From positions 1 through 44,375 of the forward strand of contig JANXXH010000057.1 of the NCBI GenBank assembly GCA_025350705.1: 44,375 nt of DNA. Reading direction: 5' to 3'. The first letter of the stretch is position 1; each line of letters opens with the position of its first letter. Made by a program: the position numbers and the translations under genes. Below, in pieces: positions 1 through 8,772 of this stretch. This stretch comes from Gallionella sp. (lineage in GTDB: Bacteria; Pseudomonadota; Gammaproteobacteria; Burkholderiales; Gallionellaceae). The notes beneath the pieces were generated by a model. That model searched no databases. It worked only from the letters and a program-made list of their open reading frames with translations, and was not told the DNA's origin.

Positions 1-2
1 GC

Positions 3-86
3 GATAATGACGCCGCCCAACACCTCAATGAGGCCAGGGCAAAACTCTTTCAATCAATCAATAAATCCCAACTACGCGCCGCCTGA
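3..86 (+). CDS. 3' end of an unrecognised protein gene (partial)
   Basis: An open frame enters from the left edge and ends at a TGA at 84-86. The 27 visible residues are mostly charged and helical (Asn-Glu-Ala-Arg-Ala-Lys then Leu-Phe-Gln-Ser-Ile) and end in Arg-Ala-Ala. The composition looks like a real amphipathic C-terminus, but the stretch is too short to assign a family. It converges on the end of dprA only 15 bp away, where betaproteobacteria usually have smg (DUF494) and topA in the same direction as dprA. It may be a rearrangement neighbour or may lie on a misjoined contig end. Confidence 0.3.
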   Translation, partial: DNDAAQHLNEARAKLFQSINKSQLRAA

Positions 87-101
87 GCAATGCCTCACAA
101 A

Positions 102-1121
102 TTACCTTTGTTCAGGCTCATGTCTGGATTGGAAAATACTGCCGCAGCGCACACTGAGCGTGTCCACGCCCACCGGATCGAAGCCGAGATGATCAAGCAG
201 TGCGGAGTCCTGCCCCTCAGAATTTACCGCTTGAGTAGGTATAACAAGCGAGCCGCCCAGATCCTCGAGAATATCTTGTGCGGCCTCGACCAGTTTTGCT
301 CCTTGTTTGAGCAGCGCGTGACAACCTTTGCTTTGCGGCGCATGTATCGAGCCGGGGATGGCGAATACATCCCTGCCCTGTTCCAGAGCCAGCCGCGCCG
401 TGATCAGTGAACCGCTTTGTAATGATGCTTCCACCACCAGACAGCCCAGGCTCATACCGCTGATGAGGCGATTGCGGCGCGGGAAGTTGGCGGCAAGCGG
501 TGGTGTGCCAAGAGGAAATTCCGAGATCAGCGTGCCTTGATGCGCGAGCGCGTGCGCGAGATCACGATTGGCAGCGGGGTATACTTTATCTAGCCCCGTG
601 CCGACCACCGCAATACTACTACCTTGTCCACGCAATGCGCCGCGATGGGCAGCCGCATCAATACCGTGCGCCAGGCCGCTGATGATACACAGCCCGGCAT
701 CGCTCAACGATTTGGCAAATGCCTCGGCATTATTGATACCCTGTGGTGTTGCGCTGCGGCTGCCGACTATGGCCAGCGCTGATCGGTTGAGCAAATCCAG
801 CCGCCCCTTCACATACAACAGCAACGGAGGATCGGGAATGTTAAGCAAAGCTTGCGGATAATCGCTGTCGGCGAGAGTGACGATGTGGTTGTTGTCGTCC
901 TCAAGCCAAACCAAGGCTGGTGCGATGGCGCCATCGGAGATGCCCTTGTTGATCTCAGCGGCGACGTCGGCTTTGACGACAGACTTGAGAGAGCTGATGG
1001 AGGCAGTGAAAACCGCGTCCGGCGAGCCGAACTCCTTTAACAGCCGGCGTGAGCCTTCGCCGCCCAATCCGTGTGTCAGGCTCAGTGCCAGCCAAGCCTT
1101 GAGCGATGCATCAACGATCAT
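102..1121 (-). CDS. dprA: DNA-processing protein DprA, C-terminal domain cut short
   Basis: DprA binds incoming single-stranded DNA and loads RecA during natural transformation. The 339-residue product has the full Rossmann-like core: IVGSR (118-122), SGLAHGID (148-155), NFPRRNRLISG (212-222) and SGSLITA (236-242). A linker leads at about 305-325 into the start of the C-terminal winged-helix domain (LLDHLGFDPVGVDTL). The match then stops: after RCG (325-327) only twelve unrelated residues follow before the stop. About 35-40 residues of the winged helix, including the usual final Pro-Gly-Gly-x-Tyr/Phe-Gln-Arg motif, are missing. The gene starts 3 bp after the LysM gene, as is usual. The core may still bind DNA; loss of the last domain is seen directly, its functional effect is inference. 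Confidence 0.9.
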   Translation of the reverse strand: MIVDASLKAWLALSLTHGLGGEGSRRLLKEFGSPDAVFTASISSLKSVVKADVAAEINKGISDGAIAPALVWLEDDNNHIVTLADSDYPQALLNIPDPPLLLYVKGRLDLLNRSALAIVGSRSATPQGINNAEAFAKSLSDAGLCIISGLAHGIDAAAHRGALRGQGSSIAVVGTGLDKVYPAANRDLAHALAHQGTLISEFPLGTPPLAANFPRRNRLISGMSLGCLVVEASLQSGSLITARLALEQGRDVFAIPGSIHAPQSKGCHALLKQGAKLVEAAQDILEDLGGSLVIPTQAVNSEGQDSALLDHLGFDPVGVDTLSVRCGSIFQSRHEPEQR

Positions 1122-1124
1122 TGT

Positions 1125-2264
1125 TTATGGGGTGTTGGCGTGATCCAACAGCTGCACCGGCAATTTTGTTTGCATTACCAGCGCATACGAGACTTTTTCG
1201 AATACACGGAACACGAACACCAAACCGTAGCGTTCATCGGGTAGGGTGTAATTATCCCCCTCGAATTTTACGACTTCACCCTTGTGATATAGCGCCAGCA
1301 CATGACCATTTTCCAGCCCGTCACGCTTGCCTTTGTTCAGGGTGATGACGGAGTTTTGCCCACCTTGGGATACGCCTCCATAAATAGAAATCACGCTTGC
1401 GGAAATAATTGATTCCGGAGCTCGCGGCAAGTAGGTGTTGACATCGTCGATGGAGGGCGCAACCAAGCGGTCGCCAGCGCGAATTTCCTGTATGGAAAGG
1501 GTGATTGCAAGGGTGCTGAGATCCGCATAGCGTATTACCTCAGCATTGCCCAGATAAACAGCCTCGATACCAAGCACATCTTCGGTGTCTGGATCGACAA
1601 AGGTTTTGCCAGGACGATAAATCTGCCACTTGTTACCTTTGTCTGTGGGCAGTCCTTTGGCGAAAGCGGTGTCATCATTGCCGAGTATCACGCGCCCTTC
1701 GCGTGCACCAACCAACGTGGGCGTGTCTTTTAAGTCTTCTTCTTCAATGACTAGCGGCCGGCTTAAAAATGGCGCTATGGCATTGGCGGGGATGCTCGGA
1801 ATCGCATTATGCTGATCGCCGAGATCGCGCACCCTCGGTGAAAGCCTGGTCACCCCGTTCGTATCGGGCGCAGGCCGGGGTTCGGATATATCATCTTTCT
1901 CTTTGATAGCCGCCTTAACTTCGCCGGGTTCGACTGGGATGTTTGTTTCAGTTTGACCGATGCGCAACATGCCGTTGACCCTATCGAGATAGATTATGTC
2001 TCCCGGATAAATCCAGTGCGGGTCTTTGATGGTTTCTTTGTTGAGACCCCATATGTGCGGCCACTTCCAGGGGTCTTTGAAAAATTTTCCGGAGATGTCC
2101 CACAACGTGTCGCCTTTGACGACGACGTGCCGGTCAGGCGCATCGCTGCGAATATCCAAGCGAATATCCGAGGGGTTTTCGGACTCGGCAGCAAAGGTGC
2201 CGGACTCTGTAACAAAGGCCAGGACAGGCAATAAGAAGCAAATCAGCGATATAATCTTGCGCAT
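1125..2264 (-). CDS. secreted LysM peptidoglycan-binding protein
   Basis: The 379-residue product begins with a signal peptide (MRKIISLICFLLPVLAF, cleavage near residue 26), followed by a LysM domain at about 46-93 with the GDTLWDIS core and a Tyr-Pro-Gly-Asp turn. LysM domains bind glycan chains of peptidoglycan, so the protein should sit in the periplasm or cell wall. The remaining ~280 residues are a beta-rich region without a catalytic motif I recognise. I chose the start at 2264 rather than an upstream ATG at 2300 because it has GGAG six bases ahead and puts the signal peptide at the N-terminus. A LysM gene directly before dprA and divergent from def is a common betaproteobacterial arrangement. 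Confidence 0.85.
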   Translation of the reverse strand: MRKIISLICFLLPVLAFVTESGTFAAESENPSDIRLDIRSDAPDRHVVVKGDTLWDISGKFFKDPWKWPHIWGLNKETIKDPHWIYPGDIIYLDRVNGMLRIGQTETNIPVEPGEVKAAIKEKDDISEPRPAPDTNGVTRLSPRVRDLGDQHNAIPSIPANAIAPFLSRPLVIEEEDLKDTPTLVGAREGRVILGNDDTAFAKGLPTDKGNKWQIYRPGKTFVDPDTEDVLGIEAVYLGNAEVIRYADLSTLAITLSIQEIRAGDRLVAPSIDDVNTYLPRAPESIISASVISIYGGVSQGGQNSVITLNKGKRDGLENGHVLALYHKGEVVKFEGDNYTLPDERYGLVFVFRVFEKVSYALVMQTKLPVQLLDHANTP

Positions 2265-2341
2265 GGAAACTCCGGCAGAGTCGATATAAGGGGCACGCAA
2301 AGTTGCTGCGCTTCATTAAATTCTGCATCCAGTCTACTAAA

Positions 2342-2371
2342 TTAGCAAGCATTTATGGGAACTTCTAAAAT
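2342..2371 (+). promoter_or_regulatory. possible sigma-70 promoter for def
   Basis: TTAGCA (2342-2347) and TAAAAT (2366-2371) are separated by 18 bp and end 23 bp before the def start, in the AT-rich divergent region between the LysM gene and def. The fit to consensus is moderate and the assignment rests on position alone. Confidence 0.3.
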
Positions 2372-2394
2372 CTACTGTGTGATTCAATAACGGT

Positions 2395-2898
2395 ATGCCA
2401 ATTCTGAAGATTTTGCAGTATCCGGATGAGCGCCTGCACAAAGTCGCGAAGAAAGTTGCGCAGGTCGATGAAACGATCCGCAAGCTGGTGCGCAATATGG
2501 CTGAGACCATGTATGCCGCGCCGGGGGTGGGTTTGGCCGCGACGCAGGTGGACGTTCATCAGCGCGTCATCGTGATAGATATTTCCGAGACACACGATCA
2601 GTTGAAGGTGTTTGTCAATCCTGAAATCATCGCTAGTAGCGGCATAAGCCATTGCGAGGAAGGCTGTCTGTCGGTGCCGGGCATTTATGAAACAGTGAAC
2701 CGCGCGGAGAAAGTCACTGTACGCGCCCTTAATGAAAAAGGCGAATCCTTTGAGCTGGATGCCGAAGGGTTGCTGGCGGTTTGTATCCAGCATGAGATGG
2801 ATCATTTGATCGGCAAGGTGTTTGTCGAATATCTGTCACAACTCAAACAAACCCGGATTCGTGCCAAGCTGAAGAAGCGGCTGCGCGAAACAATGTAA
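2395..2898 (+). CDS. def: peptide deformylase
   Basis: Removes the formyl group from the N-terminal methionine of new proteins at the ribosome. The 167 residues carry all three family motifs: GVGLAATQ (44-51), EGCLSVP (89-95) and QHEMDHL (132-138). Cys91, His133 and His137 are the metal ligands and Glu134 is the catalytic base. The length is normal for bacterial type 1 enzymes. The residue after HEMDHL is Ile where Asp or Asn is more common; this is outside the metal site. It starts the def-fmt-rsmB block, so the formylase, its opposing deformylase and an rRNA methylase are co-directional. The 208-bp gap to fmt holds an inverted-repeat element, so fmt may have its own promoter. Confidence 0.96.
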   Translation: MPILKILQYPDERLHKVAKKVAQVDETIRKLVRNMAETMYAAPGVGLAATQVDVHQRVIVIDISETHDQLKVFVNPEIIASSGISHCEEGCLSVPGIYETVNRAEKVTVRALNEKGESFELDAEGLLAVCIQHEMDHLIGKVFVEYLSQLKQTRIRAKLKKRLRETM

Positions 2899-2930
2899 CT
2901 TAATGTTACGCAAATAATAAGAAAGGCGCG

Positions 2931-3081
2931 GTCCACGAAAAACACGAAAGGCACGAAAAGATACATACGCATTTCCCCCTGTCATTCCTGATACATTTTG
3001 AACACGGCACTTGTATTGATCATTCGTTGCATCAAATCTCTTTTGCTCTTTGATTGCGTGCCTTTCATGTTTTTCGTGGAC
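2931..3081. repeat. 151-bp element with 25-bp inverted ends (GTCCACGAAAA family)
   Basis: The left arm at 2931-2955 (begins GTCCACGAAAAACACG) is repeated inverted at 3057-3081 (ends TTTTTCGTGGAC) with a single mismatch over 25 bp, flanking about 100 bp of AT-rich DNA with no open frame. A second copy with the same arm sequence and a shorter core lies at 38117-38198. The structure is that of a small non-autonomous palindromic repeat between def and fmt. Confidence 0.75.
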
Positions 3082-3106
3082 AATGTCTGACTTCAGATAA
3101 ATCAAT

Positions 3107-4036
3107 ATGAAAATCATTTTTGCCGGCACCCCGCATTTTGCCGCCACCGCGTTGGCTGCGCTGCTCAAGGAACGTAACGTCGTTGCGGTGTTGACCCAGC
3201 CAGATCGCCCGTCCGGTCGCGGCATGCAACTGACCGCCAGCCCGGTGAAGCAGCTTGCGCTGCAACACGGCCTGCCGGTATTGCAGCCCGCTACATTGAA
3301 ATCCGAACAGACGCAACGTGCTATCGCGGCGCTGGGTGCCGATGTGATGGTGGTGGCGGCCTATGGTTTGATCCTGCAGAAAGCGGTGCTGCAACTGCCG
3401 CGTTATGGCTGTTTGAATATCCATGCATCCCTGCTGCCGCGCTGGCGTGGAGCCGCGCCGATACAACGGGCGATTCTGGCAGGAGATAACGAGACCGGCA
3501 TCACCATCATGCAGATGGATGAAGGGTTGGATACTGGTGACATGTTGTTGCGTCATGTTTGTCCGATCGCCGCAAACGAAACAGCGGAGACGCTTCACGA
3601 CAAATTGGCTGGGATGGGAGCGACCAGCATCCTCGAAGCATTGTGCCTGCTACAAGACAATAAATTGAAGCCGGTCAAACAAAATAACGACGAGGCAAGC
3701 TATGCCGCCAAGCTGACCAAGAGTGAAGCGCAGATCGATTGGCGGCAGGATGCCCGGCAGATCGAACGGGCGGTGCGCGCATACAATCCCTTTCCGGTGT
3801 GCCATGCCAATTTCAATGGCGTAATGATAAAAATCTGGCAGGCCGGATTATGTGCCGAACAACAGGGTGATCCGGGCAAGGTACTGGCGGTAGATAAGCA
3901 CGGCATCACGGTAGCGTGTGGCAAAGACGCGTTGTGTCTGGAGGTGTTGCAGCGACCGGGAGGCAAGGCGCAACCCGCCGTCCAGTTTGTACAGGCGATG
4001 CCTATCAAGGCTGGCGATCATTTTTCAGTGAATTAG
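3107..4036 (+). CDS. fmt: methionyl-tRNA formyltransferase
   Basis: Transfers a formyl group from 10-formyltetrahydrofolate to initiator Met-tRNA in the cytoplasm. The 309-residue protein has the N-terminal Rossmann formyltransferase domain (MKIIFAGTPHFA start; SLLPRWRG at 108-115) with the catalytic set Asn104, His106 and Asp142. The C-terminal OB-like domain (about 205-309) binds tRNA. Length and order match the family. Its stop codon TAG is followed immediately by the rsmB ATG at 4037, so the two are almost certainly translationally coupled. The opposing enzyme, peptide deformylase, is the gene before it. Confidence 0.96.
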   Translation: MKIIFAGTPHFAATALAALLKERNVVAVLTQPDRPSGRGMQLTASPVKQLALQHGLPVLQPATLKSEQTQRAIAALGADVMVVAAYGLILQKAVLQLPRYGCLNIHASLLPRWRGAAPIQRAILAGDNETGITIMQMDEGLDTGDMLLRHVCPIAANETAETLHDKLAGMGATSILEALCLLQDNKLKPVKQNNDEASYAAKLTKSEAQIDWRQDARQIERAVRAYNPFPVCHANFNGVMIKIWQAGLCAEQQGDPGKVLAVDKHGITVACGKDALCLEVLQRPGGKAQPAVQFVQAMPIKAGDHFSVN

Positions 4037-5311
4037 ATGCACAACATACAACTCGCCGCCAGCCAGATCGTTCAGCAAGTGTTAGTGGACGGGCGCAACC
4101 TGAATCAGGTGCTGGATGAATCGCTGAGCAGGAAGGCAGTCTGGACACCGTCTCAGCGCGCCGCCTTGCAGGATTTAAGTTACGGCACCTTGCGCTTCTA
4201 TGGGCAACTGGATGCGCTGCTGGGTGAGTTGTTGCATAAGCCGCTCTCGGATCGGCGTATCTACCACGTGCTGCTGGTAGCGTTGTACCAACTGCAATAC
4301 AGCAAGGCCGCTAAGCACGCCGTGGTCGATCACGCGGTGCGTTCTGCGCAGATGGTGAATACAAAATTAAGTGGAGTGGTCAACGCGATATTGCGCAATT
4401 TTCTACGCAGCCAGGCTGATTTGCTGGAGCGTGCAGAGCAGCATGCGACGGGGCGCTACAGTTATCCGCAATGGTGGATAGATGAACTGCAAGCGCAATA
4501 TGGAGAACGCAGTGCCGCGATACTCGAAGCTGGCAATCAGCATCCGCCGATGTCCTTGCGGGTCAATCAGCGGCGCACTACGACAGCAGCGTATCTGGTG
4601 CAATTAACACAACAGGACTTATCCGCCAGATTGATCGAACCGGACGCGTTGCAACTGGACAAACCGGTGCCGGTAGACAAGCTGCCGGGATTTCATGCCG
4701 GACTGGTTTCGGTACAGGATGCGGGTGCGCAATACGCCGCACGTTTGCTGGATGTTCACGACGGAATGCGCGTACTTGATGCCTGCGCCGCACCGGGCGG
4801 CAAAACTTCGCATATCCTGGAACTGGCTGAAGTTGAAATGGTGGCAGTGGACAAGGATGCAAAACGCTTACATCGTGTCGCAGACAATTTGCAGCGCCTG
4901 GAGCTAACCGCGCAACTGCTGGTCGGTGATGCTGCGGAGCCGGAGAAGTGGTGGGATGGCAAATGTTTTCAACGCATACTTGCCGATGTGCCCTGTTCGG
5001 CTTCTGGCGTGGTGCGCCGTCATCCAGACATCAAGTGGTTGCGCCGCAGCTCCGATATAGCCAGCTTCGCTGCGCAACAACTCGACATCTTGCGCGTGTT
5101 GTGGCGACTGCTGGCGCAAGATGGTAAATTGCTCTATACCACCTGCTCGGTTTTTCATCAGGAAAACGAACAAGTCGTTGCGGCGTTCCTGGCGCAACAA
5201 CCGGATGCACGGTGGCTGCCGATTAGTTTACCTGACGATATAGATGGCCAATTGTTACCCAATGATCAACATGACGGATTTTTTTATGCGCTGTTGCAAA
5301 AAAGTGCTTAG
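4037..5311 (+). CDS. rsmB: 16S rRNA (cytosine-967-C5)-methyltransferase RsmB
   Basis: Methylates C967 of 16S rRNA using S-adenosylmethionine. Residues 1 to about 125 form the NusB-like RNA-binding domain. The methyltransferase domain carries DACAAPGGKT (248-257, SAM binding), DVPCSASG (317-324, Cys320) and TTCS (368-371). The pair Cys320/Cys370 is the two-cysteine signature of m5C RNA methyltransferases; the Cys in TTCS is the nucleophile in this family. The 424 residues are full length. It begins at the base after the fmt stop, and the next gene (DUF4390) starts inside its last codons. Confidence 0.95.
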   Translation: MHNIQLAASQIVQQVLVDGRNLNQVLDESLSRKAVWTPSQRAALQDLSYGTLRFYGQLDALLGELLHKPLSDRRIYHVLLVALYQLQYSKAAKHAVVDHAVRSAQMVNTKLSGVVNAILRNFLRSQADLLERAEQHATGRYSYPQWWIDELQAQYGERSAAILEAGNQHPPMSLRVNQRRTTTAAYLVQLTQQDLSARLIEPDALQLDKPVPVDKLPGFHAGLVSVQDAGAQYAARLLDVHDGMRVLDACAAPGGKTSHILELAEVEMVAVDKDAKRLHRVADNLQRLELTAQLLVGDAAEPEKWWDGKCFQRILADVPCSASGVVRRHPDIKWLRRSSDIASFAAQQLDILRVLWRLLAQDGKLLYTTCSVFHQENEQVVAAFLAQQPDARWLPISLPDDIDGQLLPNDQHDGFFYALLQKSA

Positions 5312-5963
5312 TACATTGCTGCGCGGTGTGCTGCTGGCTTGGCTTTTCGTCGCACCAGCTCAGGCAGATGGCATTTTTGTCAACATGGCGGAAATCCGAT
5401 TGGGTGAAGATGGCTTTCAACTTTTCGCCAGCTATGACATCAACCCAAGTTCCGTGGTGAAACAGGCTTTGTCACGAGGCACGCCCATTTATTTCGCGGG
5501 GGAATTTTTACTTACACGCTCCAGGCTGGACTGGCTGGATACGGTTCAACAAACTGTTTCGCGAGGTGTCCAGCGTATCTTTGTTGACAAGCCAACAACG
5601 ACACACTGGTCCTGGCTGGATAAGGAGATTTATAAAGGTGAACAAACAATCAAGATTTCTTATAGCGTGCTGACGGGGCGATACCGCATTTCGCGCGGTG
5701 CGTTGTTCCAGAATTTTTCCAGTCTTGAAGATGCGTTAAACATGCTAGCCAGGCAAAGTTCGGCAGCTATACCCGCAGAGCTAATGAAAAAAGAGGGGAA
5801 CTATATGGCGGCAGTGCGCCTGAGATTGGACATTGCACAACTGCCCAAGCCGCTGCAGGTGAACGCGCTGACCGATAATGATTGGACGCTCGATTCCGGT
5901 TGGTATCGCTGGGTGATCAATCCGGCGGGGGTCGTGATTAACAACGACAGCAAGGCGGAGTGA
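5286..5963 (+). CDS. DUF4390 family exported protein
   Basis: The 225-residue product has a cleavable signal peptide (basic RCCKK, hydrophobic stretch, cleavage after about Ala-Gln-Ala) and then the DUF4390 domain over the rest of its length. No catalytic motif is visible. The family is found almost only between rsmB and the ntrY-type kinase in betaproteobacteria, as here, and its function is unknown to me; periplasmic location is inferred from the signal peptide. The start is uncertain: ATGs at 5262, 5271 and 5286 are all in frame inside the 3' end of rsmB. I chose 5286 because it places the signal peptide at the N-terminus. Its stop lies 7 bp before the kinase start. Confidence 0.8.
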   Translation: MRCCKKVLSTLLRGVLLAWLFVAPAQADGIFVNMAEIRLGEDGFQLFASYDINPSSVVKQALSRGTPIYFAGEFLLTRSRLDWLDTVQQTVSRGVQRIFVDKPTTTHWSWLDKEIYKGEQTIKISYSVLTGRYRISRGALFQNFSSLEDALNMLARQSSAAIPAELMKKEGNYMAAVRLRLDIAQLPKPLQVNALTDNDWTLDSGWYRWVINPAGVVINNDSKAE

Positions 5964-5970
5964 CGGCGCG

Positions 5971-8091
5971 GTGACTTACCTTATTTCCATCAGTGTTGTT
6001 GTTAGTGGTGTGCTGCTTTATTTGTTATCCAGCAGTAGCGCCAACACCGAAGGCTTTTCCACCAATTATTACGGCTTGCTTGGATTGACGGGCATGTTGG
6101 CATCAGGATTGATGGGATTGGTCGGCTATCAATTATGGCAGTTGCGCAACAAGCTCAAGAATAAAGTGTTCGGTGCAAAGTTAACTTTACGCCTGGTGTT
6201 ATTTTTTACGCTCATTGCGGTGTTACCAGGCGCTTTGATCTATGCGGTTTCAGTTCAATTTTTGGACAAAAGTATTGAGTCGTGGTTTGACGTGCGTGTC
6301 GAGAAAGCATTGGAGGGCGGGCTCAACCTTGGCAGAAGCGGCCTCGATATAAGTTTGAAGGAACTTGCCAAAAAAACACAATTTACCGCAGCGCTATTGG
6401 CGGAAAAACAGTCGGGACAATATCAGCGTGCACTGAAGCAATTGGTGGATGTGGATGCGGCACAGGAAGCGGCCTTGTTCACCGTCAAGGGAAAGTTGAT
6501 AGCCTCATCCTCCAGCGGCAACGCGCTATTGCCGGACAAGCCGGAGGACGATTTGTTGCGCCTGACGCTGGATAAAGGTGAATACGCAGTGATTGATAAC
6601 TTGCCCAATAAGGAAATGACTCTGATGGCGCTGGCGATAGTGAAATCCAAAACACTTTCTGGCGGGCGATACGTGTTGCAATTCACCCAGCCAGTGCCAA
6701 AGCAGATCGGGTCGGATGCCGAAACCGTGCAAGCAGTGTATCGCGACTATCAGGAGCTGACGCTTTCACGACTTGGATTGAAACGGCTGTATGCGATTAC
6801 TTTAACGCTTTCATTGTTGTTGGTGCTGCTGACAGCAGTATCCGCTGCATTTTTCCTCAGTGAAAAGTTTGGGTCGTCGCTAGAAGCGTTGGCAGAAGGG
6901 ACACGTGCGGTGGCGCAAGGCGATTTTACCGAACAATATCCTATTCGCAGCAGCGATGAACTGGGCGCGTTAACCGGTTTGTTCAACCAGATGACGCGCC
7001 AGTTGTTCGAGGCGAAGCAGGCCAGCGAACAGCAGCAGCGAGTAGTGGAAAGTGCCAAAGTATATCTGGAAAGCGTGTTGACACACTTATCTTCCGGTGT
7101 GCTTGCGCTTGACCAGGAATGGCGCTTGCGTTCAGTAAATACCAGCGCTGTTCAAATCCTTGCAACGCCCTTGCAAGAGATGAATCGCATGTCGTTAAGT
7201 CAAATTGCAGAGAAGTACGGTTTGCTGAGATCGTTCTGCCAGACCGTCGTGGATGCGTTTGGCGAAACTGAGAGCGGTGAATGGCAGCGGCAGATTGAAC
7301 GTTTGAGCAGAAATGGCACCCAGATTCTGCTGATGCGCGGAACACGTTTGCCACAAGGCGGAGAAGCCGGTTATGTAGTGGTGTTCGATGATATCAGCCA
7401 TTTGCTACAGGCGGAGCGGCAAGCGGCTTGGGGCGAAGTGGCGAGAAGACTGGCGCACGAAATCAAGAATCCGCTCACACCGATACAGCTTTCAGCGGAG
7501 CGATTGCAGCACAGGCTTAGCGACAAGCTTGATGAGGGCGATGCAAAACTATTGCGACGCGCCACGCAAACTATCGTCAGTCAGGTCGCCGCGATGAAAA
7601 ACATGGTCAGCGATTTTGCCAATTATGCACGCGGCCCTGCCTTAAAACTGTCGCATCTGGACGTGCATAAGCTGATCAAGGAAGTACTGGGTTTGTATGA
7701 GACAGGCGCAGTTCTCATCATATTGAAACTGGAAGCGTCGCAGAGCGAAGTCAACGGAGACGCGACACGCTTGCGGCAGGTCATCCACAACTTGCTGCAA
7801 AATGCGCAAGACGCGATGCAGGGTATCGGGCAACCGCAGATAACATTACACACTGAAACGCAAAACAGAGAGATTCATCTGTGGGTCGAGGACAATGGCG
7901 CGGGCTTTTCGGAGAGCGTGCTCACGCGTGCCTTTGAGCCATACATGACGACCAAGGCTAAAGGGACCGGACTGGGGCTGGCGATTGTTAAAAAGATAGT
8001 GGAAGAGCATGGCGGGCATATCACCATTGAAAATATCGTGGGCGGCGGGGCGCGAGTCAGTATCAGCCTGCCGCTGGTTGAGGAGACATAA
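5971..8091 (+). CDS. ntrY: NtrY-type membrane sensor histidine kinase
   Basis: The 706-residue kinase has N-terminal membrane segments at about 3-20, 37-57 and 70-92, a periplasmic sensor region, a further segment near 275-297, a HAMP linker, a PAS-like domain (about 360-470), then HisKA and HATPase domains. The phosphoacceptor is His496 in RRLAHEIKNP; the N box (NLLQNAQDAM), G1 (DNGAGF) and G2 (GTGLGLAI) boxes follow. The start is GTG, 7 bp after the DUF4390 stop. Its stop overlaps the ATG of the response regulator by one base (TAATG), so the two form a tightly coupled pair. The order matches NtrY of NtrYX systems, which act in nitrogen, respiratory or envelope control depending on species; the signal here cannot be read from sequence. 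Confidence 0.9.
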   Translation: MTYLISISVVVSGVLLYLLSSSSANTEGFSTNYYGLLGLTGMLASGLMGLVGYQLWQLRNKLKNKVFGAKLTLRLVLFFTLIAVLPGALIYAVSVQFLDKSIESWFDVRVEKALEGGLNLGRSGLDISLKELAKKTQFTAALLAEKQSGQYQRALKQLVDVDAAQEAALFTVKGKLIASSSSGNALLPDKPEDDLLRLTLDKGEYAVIDNLPNKEMTLMALAIVKSKTLSGGRYVLQFTQPVPKQIGSDAETVQAVYRDYQELTLSRLGLKRLYAITLTLSLLLVLLTAVSAAFFLSEKFGSSLEALAEGTRAVAQGDFTEQYPIRSSDELGALTGLFNQMTRQLFEAKQASEQQQRVVESAKVYLESVLTHLSSGVLALDQEWRLRSVNTSAVQILATPLQEMNRMSLSQIAEKYGLLRSFCQTVVDAFGETESGEWQRQIERLSRNGTQILLMRGTRLPQGGEAGYVVVFDDISHLLQAERQAAWGEVARRLAHEIKNPLTPIQLSAERLQHRLSDKLDEGDAKLLRRATQTIVSQVAAMKNMVSDFANYARGPALKLSHLDVHKLIKEVLGLYETGAVLIILKLEASQSEVNGDATRLRQVIHNLLQNAQDAMQGIGQPQITLHTETQNREIHLWVEDNGAGFSESVLTRAFEPYMTTKAKGTGLGLAIVKKIVEEHGGHITIENIVGGGARVSISLPLVEET

Positions 8092-8738
8092 TGGAAAGTA
8101 AACAAATCTTGGTGGTGGATGATGAAATCGGCATCCGCGAATTGTTATCGGAGATCCTGTTTGACGAGGGATACCAAGTTTATCTGGCCGAAAACGCCGA
8201 GCAGGCACGTGCATATCGGAACGAGCGCGAGCTGGATCTGGTGTTGCTTGATATCTGGATGCCGGACACTGATGGTATAACTTTGCTCAAGGAGTGGGTC
8301 GAGCAGGATTTGCTGACCATGCCGGTGGTGATGATGTCGGGTCATGGCACGATAGAAACGGCGGTCGAGGCGACGCGCATCGGTGCGGTAGATTTTCTGG
8401 AAAAACCCATTGCGTTGCAAAAGTTGTTAAGCACCATTGCCAAAGCGATCAAGGATGATGAGCCCAAGCCGCAGGTACGGGTTGCTGAGACGCAAGGCCA
8501 AAAAATCGTACTAGGCATCGACGGACAAGCGCTGCAAATTTCTCTTCCGTTGGATTTGCCCTTGCGCGAAGCGCGAGATCATTTTGATGCGCTTTATTTT
8601 GACTACCATTTGCGAAAAGAAGTGGGCAATGTCTCGCGGGTAGCCGATAAGATCGGACTCGAGCGCACTCATCTTTACCGCAAACTCAAGCAACTAGGCA
8701 TTAAATTCGCCAAAAAGGGCGGTGCGGACGAAACCTAG
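8091..8738 (+). CDS. NtrX-type response regulator without the AAA+ domain
   Basis: The 215-residue protein has a normal receiver domain (acidic pair Asp10/Asp11, phosphoacceptor Asp54, Ser83, Lys105). After a ~25-residue linker it goes straight into a C-terminal Fis-type helix-turn-helix (about 155-205) with VSRVADKIGLERTHLYRKLK. Classical NtrX proteins are about 430-460 residues with a sigma-54-type AAA+ domain between these parts; here that domain is absent, with no frameshift or remnant visible. The sequence just before the helix-turn-helix (LPLREARDHFD) still resembles the NtrX C-terminus, so this looks like a domain-deleted NtrX. It should bind DNA but cannot drive sigma-54 open-complex formation. 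It is coupled to the NtrY-type kinase by overlapping stop/start codons. Confidence 0.85.
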   Translation: MESKQILVVDDEIGIRELLSEILFDEGYQVYLAENAEQARAYRNERELDLVLLDIWMPDTDGITLLKEWVEQDLLTMPVVMMSGHGTIETAVEATRIGAVDFLEKPIALQKLLSTIAKAIKDDEPKPQVRVAETQGQKIVLGIDGQALQISLPLDLPLREARDHFDALYFDYHLRKEVGNVSRVADKIGLERTHLYRKLKQLGIKFAKKGGADET

Positions 8739-8772
8739 CAGCAAATCGTATTCCTTGGCAGCAGCGTGGCGG

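Noticed and set aside
5244..5285. Longer DUF4390 protein starting at 5244
   Set aside because: It would place 14 polar residues before the signal peptide and lacks a ribosome site; the start at 5286 fits an exported protein better.
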